Source of the DNA: Desulfobulbus sp.
GTDB lineage: Bacteria; Desulfobacterota; Desulfobulbia; Desulfobulbales; Desulfobulbaceae
Reading direction: 5' to 3'
Length of the DNA: 13,572 nucleotides
Assembly: GCA_030600525.1 (NCBI GenBank)
Contig: JAUVLX010000065.1
Coordinates: 1 to 13,572 of the forward strand
Positions 1 through 6,843 of this stretch are shown piece by piece; within the stretch, counting starts at the first letter, position 1, and each line of letters begins with the position of its first letter. The position numbers were made by a program, and so were the translations under genes. A model generated the notes under the pieces. That model did not search any database. It was given only the letters and a program-made list of their open reading frames with translations, and was not told where the DNA came from.

Positions 1-1165
1 GTGGCATAAATGCACCAAGTCCCCAGCCGAAGAAAACGACACCAAAGTTCATACCCAGATTTTTAGCACCAAAGAAGTCAGCGATAAAAGAAGGCATCAG
101 GGATAACAATCCACCATACTGCCAGTATCCGATACCTACACAGACAAACAGCAGAAAGATATTGTTAGACTTCATGATCATCGGCATACAAGCCAGAGCA
201 AGAGCAGCAACACCACTATTCAGGGCGTATGCTTTCATGCGGCTCCAGCCATCAGAGTAGATACCAGTACATGGACGGCCAGCAGCATTCATAATACCGC
301 CGTAAGATGCCAGAATCCAGCCGTTTGCCGCGAGGAAAGGAATAGCCTTCGCACTTTTCGCAAGCAGACCAGCAGCGTTACCGATAATGAGCAGGCCAGA
401 CTGGGTAGCAAGAATAAACATAACCAACAACATCCAATACTGAGGAGTTTTGATCATTTGCTGCCATTGCCAATTCTTATGGGTTGCTACTGCATGTTTC
501 GGAGCAGCTGCACCCTCTTTTACCGGAGCTGCAGGAGGTACGTATCCCTTAGGAGGGGTAAGCAGTAACTGTCCTGCGACAATAACGACTACCGCAAAGA
601 AGAGACCCAGAGCAATAAAGCTTCCTGATATACCGAACTTATCAATCAGAAAACGCGCGAGTGGTGCAATATAAAGCGCTGCACCACCGTACCCCATAAC
701 AACCAGACCGGCTATAACACCACGACGATGTGGGCCAAACCATGCCAATGCTGCCGGAGTTGGGGAGGCATAACCAATACCCATTGCCGCACCACCCAAA
801 ACACCGAATCCGATCATCAGGCCGGTGTAGCTTTTCATGTAACCGGCGACAATACAGCCAATGGCAAGAAGAAGCCCACCCAGGGTAGCACCAAACTTGG
901 GACCAAAGGCATCCCTGATTTTACCACCAGGAATCATGGTTAGGGTAAAGAATATGATACAGATGGAAAACGGTGTAGCTGCCTGAGCATTTGAAAGGTA
1001 TGTCCAGCCGGCGTTAACGCCTTCCATCGTCTGGCCAGCCAACTCTGTATTTACCAGAGCTTTTTTCCAAACACTCCATGCATACAGAATACCCAAGCAG
1101 GCGTTGATCGCTGTACCCGCGAACGTAGTAATCCAAGCTTGTACAGGCACTGTGTCTTGACTCAT
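1..1165 (-). CDS. OFA-family MFS transporter (oxalate/formate antiporter-like), 3' end outside window
   Basis: Translation of the complementary strand from the ATG at 1165 stays open for 388 codons and runs off the window edge, so the C-terminus is missing. The start has a strong ribosome binding site (GGGGGAGG, seven to eight bases upstream). The protein begins MSQDTVPVQAWITTFAG and has about eleven hydrophobic segments in the visible part, with the central loop after the sixth (residues about 203-240, Pro/Ala/Lys-rich). The first transmembrane segment with ACLGILYAWSVW, the loop between the second and third segments with GGKIRDAFGPK (about 80-90), and the second-half GRPCTGIYSDGWSR (about 296-309) are typical of the OFA branch of the major facilitator superfamily, which includes OxlT and YhjX. 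This would be an inner-membrane carrier of small organic or inorganic anions. The substrate cannot be read from sequence. It is transcribed away from the molybdoenzyme operon and may share control with it. Family call is firm, function open. Confidence -1.
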   Translation of the reverse strand, partial: MSQDTVPVQAWITTFAGTAINACLGILYAWSVWKKALVNTELAGQTMEGVNAGWTYLSNAQAATPFSICIIFFTLTMIPGGKIRDAFGPKFGATLGGLLLAIGCIVAGYMKSYTGLMIGFGVLGGAAMGIGYASPTPAALAWFGPHRRGVIAGLVVMGYGGAALYIAPLARFLIDKFGISGSFIALGLFFAVVVIVAGQLLLTPPKGYVPPAAPVKEGAAAPKHAVATHKNWQWQQMIKTPQYWMLLVMFILATQSGLLIIGNAAGLLAKSAKAIPFLAANGWILASYGGIMNAAGRPCTGIYSDGWSRMKAYALNSGVAALALACMPMIMKSNNIFLLFVCVGIGYWQYGGLLSLMPSFIADFFGAKNLGMNFGVVFFGWGLGAFMP

Positions 1166-1201
1166 GAAACTTACCTCCCCCTTGTATGATTTACTATTGC
1201 T

Positions 1202-1213
1202 GCAGAATACGGA
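1202..1213 (+). repeat. Operator-like inverted repeat, leader copy
   Basis: GCAGAATACGGA at 1202-1213 is the exact reverse complement of 1302-1313. This copy lies in the presumed leader of the transporter gene, 37 bases from its start codon. It runs into a second local dyad (ATACGG at 1207-1212 facing CCGTAT at 1223-1228, with GGAGT/ACTCC inside), which could form a small hairpin in the RNA or a second half-site. The role as a protein binding site is inference. Confidence -1.
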
Positions 1214-1291
1214 GTTGACTCCCCGTATCTATTTATGGACAACGCAATCAATACAACCACTTCAGCAAGAAATAGGAAATGAAGTGTAGCC

Positions 1292-1320
1292 CTTATAACA
1301 ATCCGTATTCTGCGAGTCAA
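1292..1320 (-). promoter_or_regulatory. sigma70-type promoter of the MFS transporter gene
   Basis: Read on the minus strand, a -35 element TTGACT (1315-1320) and a -10 element TATAAG (1292-1297) are separated by exactly 17 bases. Each differs from consensus at one position. Transcription would start near 1285 and give a leader of about 120 bases before the ATG at 1165. The spacer contains a 12-bp sequence repeated in inverted orientation in the leader, which suggests repression or other control at this promoter. This is a sequence match only, without a mapped start site. Confidence -1.
1302..1313 (-). repeat. Operator-like inverted repeat, copy inside the promoter spacer
   Basis: TCCGTATTCTGC (plus strand) matches 1202-1213 perfectly in inverted orientation, with starts exactly 100 bases apart. 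It sits wholly between the -35 and -10 elements of the transporter promoter, where a bound protein would block or remodel polymerase. A looser relative, GCAGGGATACGG, occurs at 1368-1379 upstream of the promoter. No regulator gene is present in the window, so the binding protein is unknown. Confidence -1.
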
Positions 1321-1944
1321 GTGATAAAAAACGTAAAAACAGGCCAAGATGTGGCACTGGGGCGGAAGCAGGGATACGGCATGAAAAATGCAGGAAATTC
1401 AGCAACATACGTGCAAAAATCTGAAAACTATAACAGATAAAAAATATACTGGCAAGCGCCTGGTCATTTTTTTTGACTTATACCCTCCGCTAGACCAGCA
1501 ACAATGAATGGGGATTCAGTGATAATTCCCTTAAAATCAATTATTCTTTCATGCTTGCCTTTTCAGTAGGCCTCACACACCTTTCCACATCAAGTATTCC
1601 CCCGAAGTGCAATATATACTGACAATGCCAATCCCCTACTACAGGTCTCCCCTCCTTCTGAAACTCGAAAAATAAATATTTATTTTTTCCCCGATGACCA
1701 CCACCACACCTGACGAATCATCCCTCGCCAACGCTTGCAGAAGACTGAGCAGCAGTATAGGCGCGTTCGCCAGTGTCAAGATATCTAAAGGTTACCGCCA
1801 CCTGCTATTTCCTGAGCCCTGCCATTTACTTTAATCATATAATGAAAAGAGTCTATTCTGCCTCCCGGTTGAAAGGTTAGTCACCAAAGAGACGGTTATT
1901 GTGTAATAATAGATTATGTGCTACGTTGTGTGGATATAATTTAT

Positions 1945-1961
1945 TCATTCAAAGTCATTCA
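1945..1961 (+). repeat. Direct repeat TCATTCA in 10-bp phase at the operon promoter
   Basis: TCATTCA occurs at 1945-1951 and again at 1955-1961, with starts 10 bases apart, so both lie on the same face of the helix. The second copy overlaps the proposed -35 element at 1958-1963. Tandem half-sites in this phase next to a -35 are a common arrangement for response regulators and other activators. The assignment is inference from spacing and position. A seven-base repeat in AT-rich DNA can arise by chance. Confidence -1.
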
Positions 1962-1985
1962 CATTACCTATATAGCAACTATGAT
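1958..1985 (+). promoter_or_regulatory. Candidate promoter of the torD-like/molybdoenzyme operon
   Basis: TTCACA (1958-1963) and TATGAT (1980-1985), each one mismatch from consensus, are 16 bases apart. A start near 1992 would leave a leader of about 100 bases before the ATG at 2094. The spacer is one base short of optimal, consistent with a promoter that needs an activator. A perfect TATAAT at 1935-1940 is an alternative but has no -35. Confidence -1.
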
Positions 1986-2093
1986 ACGCTTTCTTACCCA
2001 GCTAAAATACTGAATAATTGGTCAAAAAAATGTCCACGTTATTCTCTCTGTAAGTTTCACTTCTGTTAACTCCCAAAATTATATTTCCACTCC

Positions 2094-2699
2094 ATGCACA
2101 GCACCGAATCAGAATCTTCCGAACAGGAACCCGAATTTTCTACAGAGGCAACTCTGCTGAGTGAAATTTATGGCTTCCTCGCCCTGACCATGCGCTATCC
2201 GAGTTCTTCCTTTCTTGACGGGCAGTTTCTTGATGCATACGAAGCGTTATTACAATCTCTTGATTGGAAAGAAGAATATACAAACATCCAAGAGTGGCGG
2301 GCACAAACAAATGACATTATCAATGACCTCCAAATTGAATACACGCGGCTCTTTATAAATACAGCTCAAGGAAAAACCATTCCTCCGTATGCGTCAGTAT
2401 ATAGGGATGGTGACAGATCCATCCAGGGCAAGACCACTGAAAAAATCAAAGATTTTTATCGAAGTTGCGGGTATGAAGTCACATCATCCACTGAACCACC
2501 AGACCATATCCAGCATGAGCTTGAATTTTTAGCCGCACTCGCTGGCGAAAACAGACAGGAAGAGGAGACTCTCTTTTTACACTCCCTCTTTCGGCCATGG
2601 TTTATACGATTTTCAAAGCACAGTATACATGAAGCTCGTCACCCATTTTACAGGGTGTCGATACAATTAATTGATTTTTTCACCAAGGAGGAACAGTAA
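2094..2699 (+). CDS. TorD/DmsD-family molybdoenzyme maturation chaperone
   Basis: This 201-residue protein is a cytoplasmic chaperone expected to bind the Tat signal of the next gene's product and hold it unfolded until molybdenum cofactor is inserted. Family marks are the helical start ATLLSEIYGFLALTMRYP, the LQIEYTRLFI segment (about residues 79-88) followed by IPPYASVYRDGD (96-107), and EPPDHIQHELEFLAAL (about 134-149), which correspond to the conserved Y-x-x-LF, PPY and P-D-H-x-x-x-E-L motifs of TorD proteins. The length is normal for the family. ATG 2094 is the first start after an in-frame stop at 2067. No Shine-Dalgarno sequence is visible before it; the upstream bases are pyrimidine-rich. 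Its stop codon directly abuts the start of the catalytic subunit, so the two are probably translationally coupled. It likely serves only that enzyme. Confidence -1.
   Translation: MHSTESESSEQEPEFSTEATLLSEIYGFLALTMRYPSSSFLDGQFLDAYEALLQSLDWKEEYTNIQEWRAQTNDIINDLQIEYTRLFINTAQGKTIPPYASVYRDGDRSIQGKTTEKIKDFYRSCGYEVTSSTEPPDHIQHELEFLAALAGENRQEEETLFLHSLFRPWFIRFSKHSIHEARHPFYRVSIQLIDFFTKEEQ
2685..2691 (+). promoter_or_regulatory. Strong ribosome binding site for the molybdoenzyme, inside the chaperone gene
   Basis: AAGGAGG lies eight bases before the ATG at 2700 and is embedded in the last codons of the chaperone gene, whose TAA (2697-2699) touches the next ATG. This fixes the start of the catalytic subunit and indicates coupled translation. 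It contrasts with the chaperone's own start, which lacks a visible Shine-Dalgarno, and may make the enzyme much more abundant than its chaperone. Confidence -1.
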
Positions 2700-4916
2700 A
2701 TGGCAATACATCTTTCCAGGCGGAATTTTTTAAAGACCGCCTCCATTGCCGCTGCGTCCGTGCCGCTATCAAAAGTAGTGGCGAAAGCAGAGACTGGAGT
2801 TACAAAAGCACCACTGGTACCCCCAGGAAGCTTTAAAGATACCAACACGGTTGTTGGTGGTGTCTGCGAAATGTGTTTCTGGAGATGCCAGCTGGTTGGA
2901 AAAGTTCGTGATGGCCGCCTGGTAAAGATTGAAGGTAACCCAAAGTCCATAGACAATGGCGCCTCAATATGTGCTCGTGGTAACGCTGGCGTAAAGCTAC
3001 TTTATGACCCAGATCGCCTAAAATACCCCATGAAAAATGTTGGCAAACGGGGCGCTCCCAAATGGCAGCGCATCACCTGGGATGAAGCACTGGACACCTG
3101 TGCCACCCAGCTGAAACAAGTAATCAGCAAACATGGACCTGAAGGGCTTGCAATATTCCCCCATGGGGCATCTGCCAGTTATCCTTTCCATTTTTTTGAA
3201 CACACTGTTGGCACACCCAACGTGTCTGAAGCGTCTTTCTTCCAGTGCCGCGGCATCAGGGATATGGCCTATATGGCCACCATCGAGCAGCCCCCTGGAG
3301 AAAACGTGGACATGCCTAACACCAAGGTGATTTTCCTTTTAGGCGGTCACTTTGGTGAGAATGTTCATGTCTCTCACCTCAAACGCTACCTCAAAGGATT
3401 GGAGAACGGAGCAAAACTGATTGTCGTTGATCCACGTTTTTCAGCATCAGCAGCAAAGGCAGATATCTGGGTACCCATTCGTCCTGGAACGGACACGGCC
3501 ATGCTCCTGGCAATGATGAACTACCTGATCCAGAACGATAAATATGCAGCAGACTTTATCGATGAATACGGTGAAGGGTTTGAAGAGTTTGCAGAAGGTA
3601 TCAAGGAATGGACCCTAGAAAAAGCTGCTGCTGAATGTGACATTCCTGCTGCACAAATAAAGGAAGTCGCAGACCTGCTGGCTGCCAACATGCCAAACGT
3701 ATCCATCCACCCTGGTCGCCATGTGTCCTGGAATGGTAATGACTTTCAACGTCAACGTGCCCTTGCCTGCCTTACCGGCGTACTTGGCGCCTTTGGCGTT
3801 AAAGGCGCATTTGTTCCGCCCATTAAACCCGAAGGAATTAAAAAGGTAAAATGGCCCCATAGTGACCATGATCCTGACCTGCTCAGTGACTATTCTGACA
3901 ACTCGTATGAGTTCTCTCCTCCAGGCACACCGACAGATTTGATTAGGGATGCAGCCATTACCGGTAAGCCCTATGCTATTAAAGGATGCGTTATCTGGGG
4001 CCAGAACCCGATTCAAACTATCCCCAACCAGGAAAAAACCATCAAGATGCTTGAGCAGATGGATTTTGTCATGTGTACGGATGTCATGCCCACAGACATC
4101 ACCATGTATGCCGACATTCTCCTGCCCGAATGCTCCTATCTTGAGCGCTACGATTACATAAAGACAGGCACCCAGTGGAACTTTGCAGATAAACAACAAC
4201 AGTATATCGCCCCTCGCATGCCTCTGGTAGACCCTGAATTTGAGCGTAAAGACGGCATCTGGATCACCAATGAACTCGCCAAGCGGATGGGATACGGTGA
4301 ATTCATTCCTACCAAGGATCAGGTTGAGATGGTCAATACCCGTCTCGCCGGCGTTGGCCTTAGCATAGATAAAATTCGTGCTGAAGATGGGATCCACATC
4401 CAACCGGGTGAAGATCCATACGGCATTTCCGAGGACATGACGGTTATCTTTTACAATGAAGATTTGGAAGATGCGGGGTATCCGCCGATTCCCACCTATA
4501 TTGCGGTGGAAAGGGCTCCTCAAGGATACATGCGCCTTTTATACGGTCGTTCGCCGGTACACACCTTCAACCGTACCCAGAACAACTCATGGCTGATGGC
4601 CGCTATGGATAGCACCCCCGTATGGCTCAACGACAAAGTTGCCTCCACGTTGGGTTTTAAAGAAGGTGACACCGTCTCCATGGTAAACCAAGACGGTGTT
4701 AAGTCACGCACTACGGCTACCGTCAAGGTAACACCGGGTATTCGTGAAGATGCGGTTTATATCTACCACGGCTTTGGCTCCATGAACCCGGAACTGACAA
4801 CAGGGTATAATAAAGGCATCGATGACACGAGCCTTATTACCAAGCTTGCTATTGATCCTGAAACTGGTTGCCATGGTATGCGCAATAACTTTGTCAAACT
4901 TGTGAAAGTCAGTTGA
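2700..4916 (+). CDS. Tat-exported molybdopterin oxidoreductase, polysulfide/thiosulfate reductase catalytic subunit-like
   Basis: The 738-residue protein belongs to the DMSO reductase (complex iron-sulfur molybdoenzyme) family. It opens with a twin-arginine signal, SRRNFLKTASIAAAS (residues 6-20), and a likely cleavage after about residue 30 (AKA). A [4Fe-4S] site follows (Cys56, Cys59, Cys63, Cys91). The probable molybdenum ligand is Cys183 in FFQCRGIRDMAY. Cysteine followed by Arg, not His, argues against a formate dehydrogenase. The C-terminal molybdopterin dinucleotide-binding domain starts near GRSPVHTFNRTQNNSWL (about 617). Length and layout fit PsrA/PhsA-type subunits (about 740-760 residues); tetrathionate reductases are clearly longer. 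The mature enzyme should sit in the periplasm with the ferredoxin encoded next, reducing or oxidising a sulfur compound. Arsenate/arsenite-type relatives cannot be excluded by eye. The family is certain, the substrate is inferred. Confidence -1.
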   Translation: MAIHLSRRNFLKTASIAAASVPLSKVVAKAETGVTKAPLVPPGSFKDTNTVVGGVCEMCFWRCQLVGKVRDGRLVKIEGNPKSIDNGASICARGNAGVKLLYDPDRLKYPMKNVGKRGAPKWQRITWDEALDTCATQLKQVISKHGPEGLAIFPHGASASYPFHFFEHTVGTPNVSEASFFQCRGIRDMAYMATIEQPPGENVDMPNTKVIFLLGGHFGENVHVSHLKRYLKGLENGAKLIVVDPRFSASAAKADIWVPIRPGTDTAMLLAMMNYLIQNDKYAADFIDEYGEGFEEFAEGIKEWTLEKAAAECDIPAAQIKEVADLLAANMPNVSIHPGRHVSWNGNDFQRQRALACLTGVLGAFGVKGAFVPPIKPEGIKKVKWPHSDHDPDLLSDYSDNSYEFSPPGTPTDLIRDAAITGKPYAIKGCVIWGQNPIQTIPNQEKTIKMLEQMDFVMCTDVMPTDITMYADILLPECSYLERYDYIKTGTQWNFADKQQQYIAPRMPLVDPEFERKDGIWITNELAKRMGYGEFIPTKDQVEMVNTRLAGVGLSIDKIRAEDGIHIQPGEDPYGISEDMTVIFYNEDLEDAGYPPIPTYIAVERAPQGYMRLLYGRSPVHTFNRTQNNSWLMAAMDSTPVWLNDKVASTLGFKEGDTVSMVNQDGVKSRTTATVKVTPGIREDAVYIYHGFGSMNPELTTGYNKGIDDTSLITKLAIDPETGCHGMRNNFVKLVKVS

Positions 4917-4963
4917 TGGCTGCATAAAACTACACGTCCGCAATCATCAACTAAGATATTCTC

Positions 4964-4970
4964 TGGAGGA
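4964..4970 (+). promoter_or_regulatory. Ribosome binding site deciding the ferredoxin start
   Basis: TGGAGGA lies seven bases before the ATG at 4978. An ATG at 4971 is out of frame and too close to the site, so 4978 is the supported start. The 61-base gap after the catalytic subunit shows no terminator. Confidence -1.
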
Positions 4971-4977
4971 ATGAGAA

Positions 4978-5778
4978 ATGCAATATGGCATGATTATCGA
5001 TATCGACAAATGTGTGGGCTGTCACGCCTGCACAATTGCCTGTAAAGCTGAGTGGGAGGTGCCTGCTGAGTTTGGACGCAACTGGGTACATCGACTTGGA
5101 CCGGCAAATACATCGGCCGGCATGTCCTACACCTATTACCCTGGGCTTTGTAACCACTGCGACGCCCCCCCTTGTGTTGACGTCTGCCCTGCTGACACGG
5201 TCAATATGACCATGAAGGATGCAAAGACCGGAAAGACTGTCACCATGGAAGTTGCTGCAACCTGGAAAGACCCATTTAACGGTACGGTCCAGATTGACAA
5301 AGAACGCTGTATAGGCTGTGGTGCCTGCCGTGATGCCTGCCCCTATGATGCCAGGTACATTAATGAAGACCTCGCCGATGATGAAAGCGACGGTAAAGCA
5401 GACAAATGCACTTACTGTATGCCAAGGGTTGCAGAAGGACTGCTCCCCGCTTGCGTTCAGACCTGTCTCGCAGGGGCCAGGATCTTTGGCGACCTTGATG
5501 ATCCCAATTCGGAAGTCTCGAAATATGTCAAAAAGGGTGCTGTGGGTCTCACATCATCCGCTGTTCAAATTGGACCCAACGGCCGCTATTTCGGCAGCAA
5601 AAAGGCTGACATGGAACTGCTGATGCAGAGCGCTCCTCAGGAAATGCCTGAAGCTTCACTCAGGCGTATCATGCTGGCTAAGATGTCACAACCTGCATTG
5701 AAGCAGATCAAGGAACTAGGATTTTTAGGTTTGGCTGGCGGTCTTTTGGTCAAGTCGCTCAAACAGGAAGAAGAGTAA
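4978..5778 (+). CDS. Four-cluster 4Fe-4S ferredoxin, electron-transfer subunit (PsrB/PhsB/NrfC-like)
   Basis: This 266-residue protein should carry electrons between the molybdenum subunit and a partner in or at the membrane. Sixteen cysteines fall in four groups: 12/15/18/22 (CVGCHACTIAC), 58/61/66/70 (CNHCDAPPCVDVC), 111/114/117/121 (CIGCGACRDAC) and 144/147/159/163 (CTYC plus CVQTC). This is the full set for four [4Fe-4S] clusters. It has no signal peptide, as expected for a subunit exported bound to its Tat-signal partner. Typical PsrB-like proteins are about 190-200 residues. Here about 70 residues follow the last cluster domain and end in a short hydrophobic stretch (LGFLGLAGGLLV, 247-258) and an acidic tail, possibly a membrane or partner contact. 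No NrfD/PsrC-type membrane subunit follows; a terminator does. Family firm, partner unknown. Confidence -1.
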   Translation: MQYGMIIDIDKCVGCHACTIACKAEWEVPAEFGRNWVHRLGPANTSAGMSYTYYPGLCNHCDAPPCVDVCPADTVNMTMKDAKTGKTVTMEVAATWKDPFNGTVQIDKERCIGCGACRDACPYDARYINEDLADDESDGKADKCTYCMPRVAEGLLPACVQTCLAGARIFGDLDDPNSEVSKYVKKGAVGLTSSAVQIGPNGRYFGSKKADMELLMQSAPQEMPEASLRRIMLAKMSQPALKQIKELGFLGLAGGLLVKSLKQEEE

Positions 5779-5802
5779 ACCAGTCCTCTCATTATATTGG
5801 TT

Positions 5803-5836
5803 ATAACCCGCCACTTAAGTGTGGCGGGTTATTTTC
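5803..5836 (+). terminator. Intrinsic terminator of the molybdoenzyme operon
   Basis: A perfect 12-bp stem, ATAACCCGCCAC (5803-5814) and GTGGCGGGTTAT (5821-5832), closes a six-base loop TTAAGT and runs into TTTTCT. It lies 24 bases after the ferredoxin stop and supports the operon ending with that gene. The next gene's ATG is at 5841, so that gene must rely on readthrough or on a start signal within or before the hairpin. Confidence -1.
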
Positions 5837-5840
5837 TATC

Positions 5841-6677
5841 ATGACCACGCAACCAGATTTCAAACAGTACCAACACCTCACCCGATCTTGTTTTGTCAAC
5901 GCACCATTTGATCGCCTTTGCAACGACCTGCGTCCCTTATTCTTTGATCACAAACTCCAACCTGAAATAGGCCTTGAAGGTAATTTCCTGTGGACCGAAC
6001 CTGAAAAAAACTTCCAGGGCATCGCTGACAGACTCAGGGACAATGGCCTCTCCTGTACCTTACATGCTCCTTTTCACGACCTTGTTCCTGGTGGATTTGA
6101 CTCTCAAATCATATCCTTATCACGCCAAAAGCTCCACCGAGCCTTCTCACTGCTCCCTATTTTCAAGCCCAAAAGCATTGTCTGTCACCTTGGTTTCGAA
6201 CCATATAAACATGCCCATGATCTTGAGCGCTGGTTGGATGTAAGTGCAGAAACCTGGAGCCGTTTGTTGCCACTGGCAGCGCGGGAAAACATACCGGTCA
6301 TGTTCGAAAACACCTACGAGCCAGATCCATCAATTCACCTGGCTCTTTTTTCAAGGCTCGACCCGTTTACGTTCAAATTCTGCCTGGATGTAGGCCATGT
6401 ACTAGCTTTTTCCAACACCACCTGGCAAGAGTGGGTTGAAAGTCTTCTCCCCTGGCTGGGGCAAGTCCACTTGCACGACAACGACGGTACCAGAGATGCC
6501 CATCTAGCAATTGGTGCAGGTTCTTTTGACTTTGCCGGCTTTTTCAAAAGTATACAAAACCAGCATTTACTCTGCACCCTTGAACAACGCTCGGTGCAAG
6601 ATGTTACAACAAGTTTTAAAAAACTTGATTCGTTGGAACCGACCTTCCTCACAACAGATCTTACCCAAAATAAATAA
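5841..6677 (+). CDS. Sugar phosphate isomerase/epimerase, xylose isomerase-like TIM barrel (AP endonuclease 2 superfamily)
   Basis: The 278-residue product fits the cytoplasmic (alpha/beta)8 barrel family with a metal site built from His, Glu and Asp. Visible candidates are Glu46 (EIGLEG), His75 (LHAPFHD), His116 (CHLGFE), Glu156 (MFENTYE), Asp183 and His186 (CLDVGH), His210 and His212 (VHLHDND) and Glu248 (TLEQ), spaced as in AP endonuclease family 2 and related isomerases. Chemistry could be isomerisation or epimerisation of a sugar, or endonuclease IV-like. The short length and the loose match to Nfo motifs favour the former. ATG 5841 is the only plausible start: the frame is open upstream but has no ATG, GTG or TTG. 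No ordinary ribosome site is seen. GGCGGG (5823-5828) is the nearest candidate and sits inside the terminator stem. Its role relative to the neighbours is not evident. Confidence -1.
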   Translation: MTTQPDFKQYQHLTRSCFVNAPFDRLCNDLRPLFFDHKLQPEIGLEGNFLWTEPEKNFQGIADRLRDNGLSCTLHAPFHDLVPGGFDSQIISLSRQKLHRAFSLLPIFKPKSIVCHLGFEPYKHAHDLERWLDVSAETWSRLLPLAARENIPVMFENTYEPDPSIHLALFSRLDPFTFKFCLDVGHVLAFSNTTWQEWVESLLPWLGQVHLHDNDGTRDAHLAIGAGSFDFAGFFKSIQNQHLLCTLEQRSVQDVTTSFKKLDSLEPTFLTTDLTQNK

Positions 6678-6843
6678 CGCAAAAAAATGGGCAACACTTC
6701 TGTCCGAGCTCTACCTGTCAGCAATATAAAAAACTAGGGGTAAATGGTTGGCCATGATGGTAACATGCCACTATCTGATCGATATTCTTGTGACAAATTA
6801 AGATTCAACTTTTGCTCAATGAAAAATGTGTCGATAAAAAGGC
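6678..6843. other. Short intergenic stretch before the MotB-like gene
   Basis: The stretch is 166 bases long. It has an imperfect hairpin (TGGCCATG at 6749-6756 facing CATGCCA at 6764-6770, seven-base loop) with no T-run, so it is not a convincing terminator. I see no promoter with acceptable -35 and -10 elements. AAAAAGG just before the next ATG is too close (one base) to be an ideal ribosome site. Confidence -1.

Larger units (their letters stand above)
1166..2093. other. Long divergent intergenic region (928 bases) between transporter and molybdoenzyme operon
   Basis: No open reading frame here looks like a gene on either strand. The transporter side (1166-1380) carries the promoter and inverted repeats listed separately. 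The operon side (about 1890-2000) carries a short perfect AT-rich dyad TTATT-GTGT-AATAA (1896-1909), an isolated perfect TATAAT (1935-1940) without a matching -35, and the direct repeat and promoter listed separately. The middle (about 1400-1890) shows no recognisable promoter, hairpin with a T-run, or riboswitch class. It could hold a small RNA, but nothing in the sequence supports one directly. Confidence -1.

Noticed and set aside
450..943. Two plus-strand open frames of 71-74 codons
   Set aside because: They are antisense to the transporter, whose minus-strand translation is continuous and family-like throughout.
1449..1480. Possible terminator (CTGGC...GCCTG followed by a T-run)
   Set aside because: The stem is about five pairs with a mismatch, and there is no gene directly upstream on that strand to terminate.
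1835..1915. GC-rich pocket with GAAA and GGTTAGTCACC that looks riboswitch-like (c-di-GMP-I was considered)
   Set aside because: The conserved core sequences of that class (CACGCA, GCAAACC, ACGCAAAGCC) are absent and no stable multi-helix fold is apparent by eye.
3615..4523. 302-codon open frame antisense to the molybdoenzyme gene
   Set aside because: It lies entirely within a clearly real gene, its translation shows no recognisable domain, and it has no ribosome site or promoter of note. It is a shadow of codon bias.
2700..4916. Formate dehydrogenase alpha subunit, suggested by the adjacent oxalate/formate-type carrier
   Set aside because: The likely molybdenum ligand Cys183 is followed by Arg, not the His found after Sec/Cys in formate dehydrogenases, and the sequence pattern fits the Psr/Phs group better.
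6749..6770. Hairpin between the isomerase and the MotB-like gene as a terminator
   Set aside because: The stem has a bulge and no following T-run.
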